From Spiroplasma clarkii (GTDB lineage: Bacteria; Bacillota_I; Bacilli_A; Mycoplasmatales; Mycoplasmataceae): a stretch of DNA of 64,000 nucleotides. Made by a program: the position numbers and the translations under genes. The DNA lies in assembly GCF_002795265.1 (NCBI RefSeq), contig NZ_CP024870.1:1116001-1180000 (forward strand), written 5' to 3'. Shown here one piece after another: positions 21,969 through 31,674 of this stretch; position 1 is the stretch's first letter; the number at the start of each line of letters is the position of its first letter. Below the pieces are notes generated by a model that saw only the letters and a list, made by a program, of their open reading frames with translations, made no database searches and was not told where the DNA came from.

Positions 21969-24197
21969 TTAATATATTAATTGATAAATTTCTTGAACAA
22001 CTTGTTCAAGATCTTGATCATTTGATCAATAGAAGTTTTTTGTAATGTTGTTATCTTTATAAACATAAACAAACTCTTTTTTATAGATTGTTGTTACTGA
22101 TGCTATTAAATTTATATTGTTTTTATATGATAAAATTGCATTTTCATAACTGTTAAAATATAAATTTTGTCCATTAGTTTTGTATGTGTAAACATTGTAT
22201 TTTCCGTTTGAAATTAAATCTGTAAAATCTGTAAATGAATTTTCAATGTTTTTAATTTCAGCTTTGTGAACATAGCTTGTTTTAATATTTAAAATTGATT
22301 TTAAATAATTAACTGCATCATTTTCATTGTAGTCCTCAGCAATCAATTCTCCATTTGGATTATATAAAAATACTTTTTTATATAATATTGGGTTTTGTTT
22401 GTCAAACTGAATTTGCTTTGCACCCTCAATAGTATTTGACAAATTGTATCCTTGTAAATCACTAAAATCTTCAAGGGTTGTTTTTGTATCACTTACAAAT
22501 CATTTTTCTTGTAAGTTGACACTTCCATTATTTGTATCGTCTAGTAAATAAAAATTGTTTTTTCATTCATCATAAGTCATACTGATATTATACCCATCAA
22601 GTAAAACAAATTTTTCATTTGGATCAATGCTTTTATATTCATTTAATAGTTCTTCTTGTATTAACTTACTAGTATAAACTGAAAAGTTGCTTATATTGCT
22701 ATTGCTGTAAATTCAATCTTCAACTAAAACTTTACTGTCAAAAATAGCAGTTGGGTTATCAGAAAGATATTTTTTAATTTCATCTTTAAGTCTCAATTTT
22801 ACTTCATAACTCATTGCTATATATGACTTAAATATTAATTGATCTTTAAAATTGTCAATCAATTTTTTTCCAGCATTGTAAATATATTTATTTAAAACAT
22901 AACCAACACTTTTAGGTATGCTACTGTTTAATCTAAATTGAACATTATTGGCTAATTCACTCTTTTTGAAAGTGCTATCTTTTAAATTTGTTTTTGCATA
23001 TTCTTCTCCTCATTTTTCATAAGTGGCAGATTTTATTGTGAAACTTTTACCACAAATTGTAAATGTTTTCTGATATCAATCAAATAAATCATCATCACCC
23101 CATCATCAATGTTTACCTTGTTCTATACCTTTTTTTCATGTTGCATAACTTGTAAAATCATTGTAAAATGCAGCTGGATCAAATTTTTTCATTAATTTAT
23201 TTCCAGATATTTCAATAGTTAAAACATCTTTTCTATTATTAACTGATTTACCATTTGTTGCTGATGAGATTTTAATAGTACCTTCATTTGTTGTGTATAT
23301 GTCTGAACCTTTACCATTTACTGTAAAATAATCCATATCCTCACCAATTTCAATTTTAATTGTGTAAACACTTTGATTTACATTTTCAACAATATTTTCA
23401 ACTTGTTTGCCTGAAAAGATTTCATTAAGATCTGCTTCAAGTTTGTTTACATAAACATCAGCAAAATTTTCTCGACTTACAGCAAATGATTTGTTTAGAT
23501 TTAATTTTTTATTGCCATTATCTAAGCTACTTGCATCATAATAATATGCTTTTGTCATTGATGCTTTCATTCTTTCAAAATCATTTTTGTTAAATGCGTT
23601 ATAGTAGCGACCATTGTAATAGTACATTAGAGCTTTTTGAGGTTGATTAAAACTTGTATTTTTATAAGCAATTTTTGCTTCTTCAGTTGAATCATAAAAT
23701 AATGAGTTATCATAACTATATTTAACTCTTGTTAGTCCAGGATTTATGTAACTCTCTAAGACTCTCTCATAAGCTGTTTTATTACTTTGAATGCAGCCTC
23801 CAACTCCATCACTTTCCATACAATTTGGTAAAATTGTTTTACCATAAAAATTTCGAGCAACTTGGGTAAAATCTTTTTGATTAGTTCCATAAATTCTATC
23901 TCCATCAATTTTTCCGGTTGCATAATCTAATGATATTTTTTGTGGATCACTTGATGTGGTAATTTCACTAATGGGATTTTGTGCTAAAAGTTCTTTTAAA
24001 ATTTCATTTTCACTTTTATATTCTTTTCCATTATATTCATAAGTACTTCCTTCTCTTAAAAATTGAGAATTATATTTAACTTCTTCATATATGGCTTTAA
24101 TTTTTTCATTATAATTAATTCCCACTGGTATTGCTGCTGCAGTTGGTACTGCAAAACTAGTAAAACACAGTGATGCTAATAATTTTGTTTTAAGCAT
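21969..24197 (-). CDS. Secreted modular surface protein, 742 aa, cluster 1
   Basis: Signal peptide MLKTKLLASLCFTSFAVPTAAA without lipobox cysteine, so secreted or N-terminally anchored. The body contains at least six degenerate copies of a module of pattern Y-x-Y-x-G-x-x-Y-x-S-x-x-E-A, for example YNGKEYKSENEILKELL, YYYNGRYYNAFNKNDFERM and YTYKTNGQNLYFNSYENAI. No enzyme motif recognised. Four or more TGA codons encode Trp (for example KGIEQGKHWW). Start ATG 24197 lies directly behind the stop of the 846-aa gene (AAGGAGGTGGCTTAA site). Exact length match with its paralogue at 29,445-31,673. Confidence 0.9.
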
Positions 24198-26738
24198 TTA
24201 AGCCACCTCCTTCACATTATTTAATAAGTAATCAGTTAATTGGTTAATATTGTAAAATATAATGCCATTTAACTCATAAGTTGATGCATTAATTTGAATC
24301 AATGAGTTTCTAAAGTCATTTAGTTGCATATATTTGACAATTGCACCATTGTAGTCGTCAAAATAATAGTTTTTACCATTGAAGAAGAATTTATATAAGT
24401 CATAACCATCGTTGTCAACATTTTCTAATTTTTCAAAATTATTGGTTGATAAGTAATCTGTAAACTCAACTGCTTTACCTTGTAGATCAACAGTTTCAAC
24501 AACTCTATCATAAACTTCATTGTAATCATAGCCATAGATATAATTACCTTGAAAATCGTATTTAAATACTGCAATATATTTTTGACTTGCAATTTTTCTA
24601 ATTGCACTATTTACAGCTTCACTTTGGTTTGAAAAAGTTTCTCCAAAACCATCACTATATGCATTTTTTTTATCAGTTTGTTGCATCAATAAACTGATTA
24701 ATTTATTTTTATCTATGTTATACATGTGTTCAAAATATTTTGAAACATATCTTACTTTACTTGGATCTGCAAAAAGATCATCAATAATGTCTCTTTTTAA
24801 TCTGTATAAAGCATCATTATAACTTGTAAAGTATTTTTCATTGTATAAATATGTAATTGTATCTTTTGGTTTTGAAATTTCTAATGTCTGAACAATATTT
24901 TTAGGATTGAACTCTTTAACATCTCAAAATCATGAAGATCTTTGATAAGTTACTTTATTTTTAGTATCCGGAATAACAAATTCTCAATTTTCTGTTGTTT
25001 TTCCAGGAATCATATTAATTAAATTAATTGCAAGGTCAACTCATACCAATGCTTTCTTTAGTTTTTTAGTCAATTTTTTAAAATTTTCTGATACATCATT
25101 CATAGTGTCTCTTATATCATGTATCTTTTTTGCTCAATATTGAACATCTTTTAATGAAATAACTGCATCTTTTAAATAATTATTATAAGTTTGAGCCAAG
25201 CCCTTGCTTTTTACAGAAGATAAATTGTTTGGATTCATCAACAAATCTAGTACTTCATAGATTTTACCACTAGCTTTTGCTGTCTCTATAACTTCAACTC
25301 ACTTATCACTAAGTTCAATTTCTCCATGATTTGTTCTTTTTGAATCTGAACCAAAGAAATTTATATTTAAAGATAATAAACTATTATACATAAACTCTTC
25401 CATTATTTTTGCATCAGGTTTTGAAATATCTACACTTCTCAATAGCTCTCTTATGTTGTACAAAACTACAATTACTTTTTTGTTTTGTTCCATTTCTTTC
25501 ATTGGAGCCAATCCATTTCAAAGTGCATCAATTTCTTGATCTAATTGGTACTTTTCAAGTACACCTTTAAAACCTGAACTTGATTTTTTTAAACTACTGC
25601 TATTTTTTAAATAATTAGTCATTCCATAAGTTACAACACTATCATTTTTTGAAACTTCAAGAAACTTAGCCAGTTTATCAAAATAAACTTCTACTGTTGA
25701 AGCAAAATTATTCAAGAGAGAACCACCTGAACTACTAAGCATATTGTCATAATAACTCATAGATCCTAGTGCTGATACCAAATTATTTGAAACTGTGTTA
25801 AACACCTCATCAGCCAAGCCTGATGTAGACTTAGATATCAACGTTCAATTGTTTTTATCTTTAATTAATTCTGAAACATTGTTGGTAGTTTTTTGGTAAT
25901 TACCACCTTCAATTTGCAATGTACCATCATCATTAGGATCTGCCTCTAAATAATACATTCCAGGTTTTTTCTCAAGTTTTAAAATCTTGTCAAGATCACT
26001 GTCTTTTACCTTAAAACCTGATAAATTAAATTTATTTTCTTCACTAATAACCTGGTTATTGTATTCGACTGATTTTACAATACTTTTCTCTAGACTTTTT
26101 TCAAATACTCCTTTTTCATATCAAAAATTACCAAGTTTATGGTATTGTTTTTTGCTTAATTTAATTTTTTCTCCTTCAAATTTATTTTGATAGTATGCAA
26201 CTAGTTGCTCTTTGCTTTGAAAGAATTTACCATCTGCTTCAAAACCATTTTGAATTTTGTTTGTATATGAATTAAGTACATCAATTTTACTTTTTTCATC
26301 ACTTCCAGAATAAACTGCATTACCGTTTGAATCCTTGTAGGCATTTACAATATCTTCTTTATTTACAACTCCATCTGCTGAAATTGAACCCAAAGAATCT
26401 GTCAAATACATTTTTGGGTCTTTGTAGGTTTTTACCTTTGTAATACTGGACTCACTCTCAATGTGATTTAACATTCCTGAAATTGATGTAAAATCCTTAT
26501 TTCCTAATATTATTTCGTTTTTGTAATTTTCACTTTTGTTTACTGTAGTCTTTTTTGATACAAAGTATTCCACAGCCGCTATTTTTGAATCAAATGTTTC
26601 ACCAAATAATTCATATTTAATATTATCGTCTTCTCAGTTTTCTAAAGTTGGAACATTTTTTGTTCCACAAGAAACCACAGATACACTAGTTGATGTGATA
26701 AGCATAACACTTGCAAGTGTTAGCAGTAATTTTTTCAT
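24198..26738 (-). CDS. Large modular lipoprotein, 846 aa, cluster 1
   Basis: Lipoprotein signal MKKLLLTLASVMLITSTSVS with lipobox Cys24 (SVVSC). Residues about 30-240 contain repeat modules (YELFGETFDSKIAAVEYF, FFQSKEQLVAYYQNKF); the middle (about 270-560) is long helical sequence; the C-terminal third has further modules (YLYNEKYFTSYNDALYRL, FFNGKNYYFDDYNGAIVKY). No catalytic motif recognised. In-frame TGA Trp codons occur throughout. Strong GGAGGTGATTTT site before ATG 26738. First gene of the cluster 1 operon; the next start follows its TAA without a gap. Confidence 0.9.
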
Positions 26739-26760
26739 AAAATCACCTCCAAATCAACCC

Positions 26761-26770
26761 TAACGCTTTT
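26761..26770 (-). promoter_or_regulatory. Conserved AAAAGCGTTA element ahead of the 846-aa gene
   Basis: AAAAGCGTTA 23 bases before the start codon. The same ten bases stand at the same distance before the paralogous gene (34,259-34,268), in otherwise diverged sequence. Role unknown. Confidence 0.4.
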
Positions 26771-26866
26771 TTTCCAAAAAGGCAAATTTTTTTTGAAAAA
26801 AATTTCATTAGTTAATTTGGCAGGTAACTTTTTACAAAATTAGTTTTACAATTAAATTCTTATCTA

Positions 26867-26896
26867 GTTGTAAAAGTTTTAGCATGATTTTACAAC
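26867..26896. repeat. Inverted repeat GTTGTAAAA / TTTTACAAC
   Basis: Perfect nine-base arms (26867-26875 and 26888-26896) around 12 bases, between the orphan IS gene and the cluster 1 promoter region. Could be an operator or an IS scar; no T run follows, so not a terminator. Confidence 0.5.
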
Positions 26897-26991
26897 TTGT
26901 GGTGCTTATAAATTATTTTCACTTACTTAACTCATTCATAATATATGCTTTTAAAAAATTAAATATTTAATCATCTAAAGTTCTAATTTGA

Positions 26992-27288
26992 TTATTTTTT
27001 CTTGCTTATCAGTAACTCAATTTTCTTTCAAACTTCATCTCTTAGTTCTAACTTAGCATTCTTTTTCTTTAACTCCTTATTCTCATTTCTTAAGTTTATT
27101 AATTCTTCTTTATTGGCTGAATCTTGCAAACCTAAACCATCAATTCCAAATTGATCATATTTTTTGCACCAATTTAATAGAGTTTGACCTGTTATGCCAT
27201 AACTCTTAACAAATCACTTAACACTCACTTTATCTTGTCTAAATTTTAAAATTATTTTTTCTTTTTGTTTTGGTGAATAATTTCCCAT
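26992..27288 (-). CDS. Orphan IS3-type transposase OrfA
   Basis: 98 aa. N-terminal helix-turn-helix (PKQKEKIILKFRQDKVSVK, FVKSYGITGQTLLNWCKKYD) and a C-terminal leucine-zipper-like helix (EELINLRNENKELKKK), the standard IS3/IS150 OrfA layout. TGA-coded Trp are present. Ribosome site AAGGAG. The catalytic OrfB (DDE) is missing: fewer than 260 bases separate its stop from the next gene, and no DDE motif is visible. IS outer end may be the TTTTTGTCTAGAAAAAGTGG region near 27,345-27,365. A remnant, not an active element. Confidence 0.85.
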
Positions 27289-27414
27289 AAACAGTCTCCT
27301 TCCTGACAATATTATTTTACATTTAATATAAATATAATTAAATTTTTTGTCTAGAAAAAGTGGCTTTTATATAATTTAATAGCTAATCTGATGCAATTAC
27401 AAAATAGTTTTAAT

Positions 27415-27442
27415 AAAAAATGCACTTCTTATGAAAGTGCAT
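27415..27442 (-). terminator. Terminator of surface-protein cluster 2
   Basis: ATGCACTT / AAGTGCAT hairpin with TTTTTTATT on the minus strand, at the downstream end of cluster 2 and equivalent to the one at 17,862-17,893. Confidence 0.85.
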
Positions 27443-27445
27443 CAA

Positions 27446-27562
27446 AATATTTTACTAGTAGTTTTATGTCTGATTTAATTAAATCTTTAAATGAATTTTC
27501 AATGTTCTTAATTTCAGCTTTATGAACATAACTTTTTTTAATATTTAAAACTGATTTTAACT
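27446..27562 (-). pseudogene. Truncated 3' fragment of the 742-aa gene (fragment 5)
   Basis: Behind the stop of copy 2a the sequence again reads LKSVLNIKKSYVHKAEIKN, but after about 25 codons it leaves the gene and runs into the cluster terminator. It shows that the array once continued downstream and was cut. Confidence 0.75.
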
Positions 27563-28342
27563 CTAATCATCTTGACCAATTTCTGAGGTTGGTATTTTTT
27601 CTCTATCAAGTCAGATGGAGTAGCCGTTTTCATTTAAAACTCCTTTTTCAGTAATAAAGAAACTTTCATAACCATTTTCATTTGGTTTGAGATTTCAAAA
27701 GATTGATGATTCAAGTACTTTTATTTCAACATAACCTTTTTGAATAAATATATCATATGTTCTTTGAGTTTCATCAACTACCATTCCATTGAATTTTGTA
27801 TTATCATTATCTTCCAAAATTCATTCATCATCTTCACCCTTAGATTCATATCTTATTTTTGGATAAATAAGTGTATAATTTTCAAAAATACTTGATACAG
27901 AAGAAGTAGGAAACTGAGATTTTAAATATGAGAATGTTTCATCACCGTCTTTGTCTTTAAAAATTCAGTCATTTACTGTTTTATCTTCATTATAATCTCT
28001 TTCAAACATAGATCTTGCATAACTAAGGGTGCTAGCAGTTCTATATTGCATATTGTAACTTATACCTTTTCAAAAGTTGCTTATATTTTCATCTTTATCA
28101 CTTTCTAGCCATCCTTTTCTGGAAGGTAACTGGTACAGGTCCTTTAAGTCATAAAATATTTCACTTTTTTCCATCTGCATTTTTAAAAAGTCTGTAAAGC
28201 TATCGAATTTAGCAAGTTCTTTAACTTCAGGGATTTCTTCCTCTTCTTTGGGGATATATCCTCTTGGAGTACATGACACCACATTTACTACACCAATGGT
28301 GCTAACTGAGATAGCTCCTAATATTGATAATATTTTTCTCAT
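27563..28342 (-). CDS. Small lipoprotein, type 1, copy 2a
   Basis: 259 aa, signal peptide and lipobox VVNVVSC (Cys24). Type 1 middle (EIFYDLKDLYQLPSRKGW), variable central region (YNMQYRTASTLSYARSMF) and shared C-terminal segment; tail SEIGQDD with TAG stop. Last gene of cluster 2. Surface-anchored; function unknown. Confidence 0.88.
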
Positions 28343-28355
28343 TTTCTTTTTCTCC

Positions 28356-28690
28356 TTAATATATTAATTGATAAATTTCTTGAACAACTTGTTCAAGGTC
28401 TTGATCATTTGATCAATAGAAGTTTTTTATAATGTTGTTATCTTTATAGACATAAACAAACACTTTTTATAAATTGTTGTTACTGATGCTATTAAATTTA
28501 TATTGTTTTTATATGATAAAATTGCATTTTCATAACTATTAAAATATAAATTTTGCCCATTGGTTTTGTATGTGTAAACATCGTATTTTCCATTTGAAAT
28601 TAAATCTGTAAAATCTGTAAATGAATTTTCAATGTTTTTAATTTCAGCTTTATGAACATAACTTGTTTTAATATTTAAAACTGATTTTAA
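28356..28690 (-). pseudogene. 3' fragment of the 742-aa gene (fragment 4), frameshifted
   Basis: Copy of about the last 110 codons, from NIKTSYVHKA to EIYQLIY. One A is missing in the KKEF codons near 28,466, so the frame is lost there. No start codon. TAAGGAG at its end forms the ribosome site of copy 2a. Confidence 0.82.
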
Positions 28691-28692
28691 CT

Positions 28693-29430
28693 TTAATCAT
28701 CTTGATTATCTTCTGGGGTTGGGATTTCATCTCTATCAAATCAAATGGGATAACCATCATTATTTACAACATCTTTCTTGGTGATAAAGAAACTTTCATA
28801 ACCATTCTCATTGGGTTTGAGATTTCAAAAAATTGATGACTCAAGTACTTTTATTTCAACATAACCAAAACTTTGATAAGTTAGAAATGTATCATGGTTT
28901 AGATCAATTACAAGAGCTTTAGACTTTGTATAATCATCAGGTACAATTGTCCAATCTGCTTCATTTTCATCAGATTGAACTCTAATCTGAGGATAAATAA
29001 TGCCATAATAGTCAATAAATATTTCTTCCATTTTTTTTCCTAAGGTTTTACTTAAATAAGTATATGTTTCATCTCCATCTTTGTCCATGAAAGCTTCAGT
29101 ATTAACTTTACTACTGTCTCCCCAAAGACTTCAATATGAAATATTTATTGATTTTTTAACACCATCTCGCATTAATTCAAGATTTTCTAAAAATGATTCC
29201 TCTGTGCCATCATTTGATCAAAAACTATATGTATCAAATCAAACTATATCGCTTTTTTCCATTTGCATTTTTAAAAAATCTACAAAGCTATCGAATTTAG
29301 CAAGTTCTTTAACTTCAGTGATTTCCTCCTCTTCTTTGGGGATATATCTTCTTGGAGTACATGACACCACATTTACTACACCAATGGAGCTAACTGAGAT
29401 AGCTCCTAATATTGATAATACTTTTCTCAT
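28693..29430 (-). CDS. Small lipoprotein, type 2, copy 2b
   Basis: 245 aa, lipobox VVNVVSC (Cys24). Differs from copy 1b (19,037-19,774) at only scattered residues across its whole length, including the type 2 middle and the tail PEDNQDD. Follows the intact 742-aa gene of cluster 2, whose TAA overlaps the AAGGAG ribosome site. Confidence 0.88.
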
Positions 29431-29444
29431 TTTCTTTTTTCTCC

Positions 29445-31673
29445 TTAATATATTAATTGATAAATTTCTTGAACAACTTGTTCAAGATCTTGGTCATTTG
29501 ATCAATAGAAGTTTTTTGTAATGTTGTTGTCTTTATAAACATAAACAAATTCTTTTTTATAGATTGTTGTTACTGATGCTATTAAATTTATATTGTTTTT
29601 ATATGATAAAATTGCATTTTCATAACTATTAAAATATAAATTTTGCCCATTGGTTTTGTATGTGTAAACATTGTATTTTCCATTTGAAATTAAATCTGTA
29701 AAATCTGTAAATGAATTTTCAATGTTTTTAATTTCAGCTTTATGAACATAACTTTTTTTAATATTTAAAACTGATTTTAAATAATTAACTGCATCATTTT
29801 CATTGTAGTCTTCAGCAATCAACTCTCCATTTGGATTATATAAAAATACTTTTTTATATAATACTGGGTTTTGTTTGTCAAACTGAATTTGTTTTGCACC
29901 TTCAATAGTATTTGATAAATTGTATCCTTGTAAATCACTAAAATCTTCAAGAGTTGTTTTTGTATCACTTACAAATCATTTTTCTTGCAAGTTGACACTT
30001 CCATTATTTGTATCATCTAGTAGATAAAAATTATTTTTTCATTCATCATAAGTCATACTGATGTTATACCCATCAAGTAAAACAAATTTTTCATTTGGAT
30101 CGATGCTTTTGTATTCACTTAATAGTTCTTCTTGTATTAACTTACTAGTATAAACTGAAAAGTTGCTTATATTGCTATTGCTGTAAATTCAATCTTCAAC
30201 TAAGACTTTACTATCAAATGTATCAAATGGATTATCAGTGAGATATTTTTTGATTTCATCTTTAAGTCTTAATTTTACTTCATAATTCATTGCTATATAT
30301 GACTTAAATATTAATTGATCTTTAAAGTTATCAATTAAATCTTTTCCAGTATTGTTAATGTATTTATTTAAAACATAACCAACACTTTTAGGTATATTGC
30401 TGTTTAATCTAAATTGAACATTATTGGCTAATTCGTTTTTTTTAAAAGTGCTATCTTTTAAATTTGTTCTTGCATAGCCTGGTCTTCATTTTTCATAAGT
30501 GGCAGCTTTCAATGTGAAGCTTTCACCACAAATTGAAAATGTTTTTTTATATCAATCAAATAACTTATCATCACCTCAGTCTGGATCATAACCATATTCA
30601 ATACCTTTTTCTCATGTTGCATAACTTGTAAAATCACTGTAAAATGCAGCTGGATCAAATTTTTTCATTAATTTATTTCCAGATATTTCAATAGTTAAAA
30701 CATCTTTTCTCTTATCAATTGATTTACCATTTGTTGCTGATGAGATTTTAATGGTACCTTCATCTATTGTGTATATGTCTGAACCTTTACCATTTACTGT
30801 AAAATAATCTTTATCCTCACCAATTTCAATTTCAATTGTGTAAACACTTTGATTTGCATTTTCAACAATATTTTCACCTTTCTTGGTTGAAAAAACTTCA
30901 TTCAGATCTGCTTCAAGTTTATTTGCATAAACTTCAGCGAAATCTTCTCGACTTACTGCAAATGATTTGTTTAAATTTAATTTTTCATTGCCATTATCTA
31001 AGCTACTTGCATCATAATAATAAGCTTTTGTCATTGAAGCTTTCATTTTTTCAAAATCATTTTTGTTAAATGCGTTATAGTAGCGACCATTGTAATAGTA
31101 CATTAAGGCTTTTTGAGGTTGATTAAAACTTGTATTTTTATAAGCAATTTTTGCTTCTTCAGTTGAATCATAAAATAATGAGTTATCATAACTATATTTA
31201 AATCTTGTTAATCCAGGATTTATATAACTATCCAAAGCTCTTTCATAAGCTGTTTTCTCACTTTGAATACAACCTCCAACTCCATCGCTTTCAACGCAAT
31301 TTGGTAAAATTGTTTTCCCATAAAAGTTTCGAGCAACTTGAATAAAGTCTTTTTGATTAGTGCCATAAATTCTATCTCCATCAATTTTTCCAGTTGCATA
31401 ATCTAATAATATTTTTTGTGGATCACTTGATGTGGTAATTTCACTAATGGGATTTTGTGCTAAAAGTTCTTTTAAAATTTCATTTTCACTTTTGTATTCT
31501 TTTCCATTATATTTATAAGTACTTCCTTCTCTTAAAAATTGAGAATTATATTTAACTTCTTCATATATGGCTTGAATTTTTTCATTATAATTAATTCCCA
31601 CCGGAACTGCTGCTGCAGTTGGTACTGCAAAACTAGTAAAACACAGTGATGCTAATAATTTTGTTTTAAGCAT
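29445..31673 (-). CDS. Secreted modular surface protein, 742 aa, cluster 2
   Basis: Same length as the cluster 1 paralogue; the N-terminal 350 residues differ at only scattered positions. Signal peptide MLKTKLLASLCFTSFAVPTAAA without lipobox. Contains the same Y/F-rich modules; the last two (YTYKTNGQNLYFNSYENAI and YVYKDNNITKNFYWSNDQD) are those found again in the array fragments. Trp mostly TGA-coded. ATG 31673 lies one base behind the TAA of the 853-aa gene. No catalytic motif seen. Confidence 0.9.
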
Positions 31674-31674
31674 T

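Larger units (their letters stand above)
17868..26770 (-). repeat. Surface-protein cluster 1 (duplicated block)
   Basis: From upstream to downstream on the minus strand: 846-aa lipoprotein, 742-aa secreted protein, then four small lipoprotein genes each preceded by the stop codon of a full or partial copy of the 742-aa gene. Genes, order, ribosome sites and terminator correspond to those of cluster 2 (27,415-34,268), which has two small lipoproteins. The copies are near-identical over long stretches but differ by many substitutions. Confidence 0.9.

Noticed and set aside
27289-27415. Complete IS3 element
   Set aside because: No OrfB and no DDE motif in either direction; only OrfA remains.
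18708-29430. Repeated pattern at about 1.1-kb spacing suggesting a CRISPR array
   Set aside because: Units are far too long, contain coding sequence and there are no cas genes.
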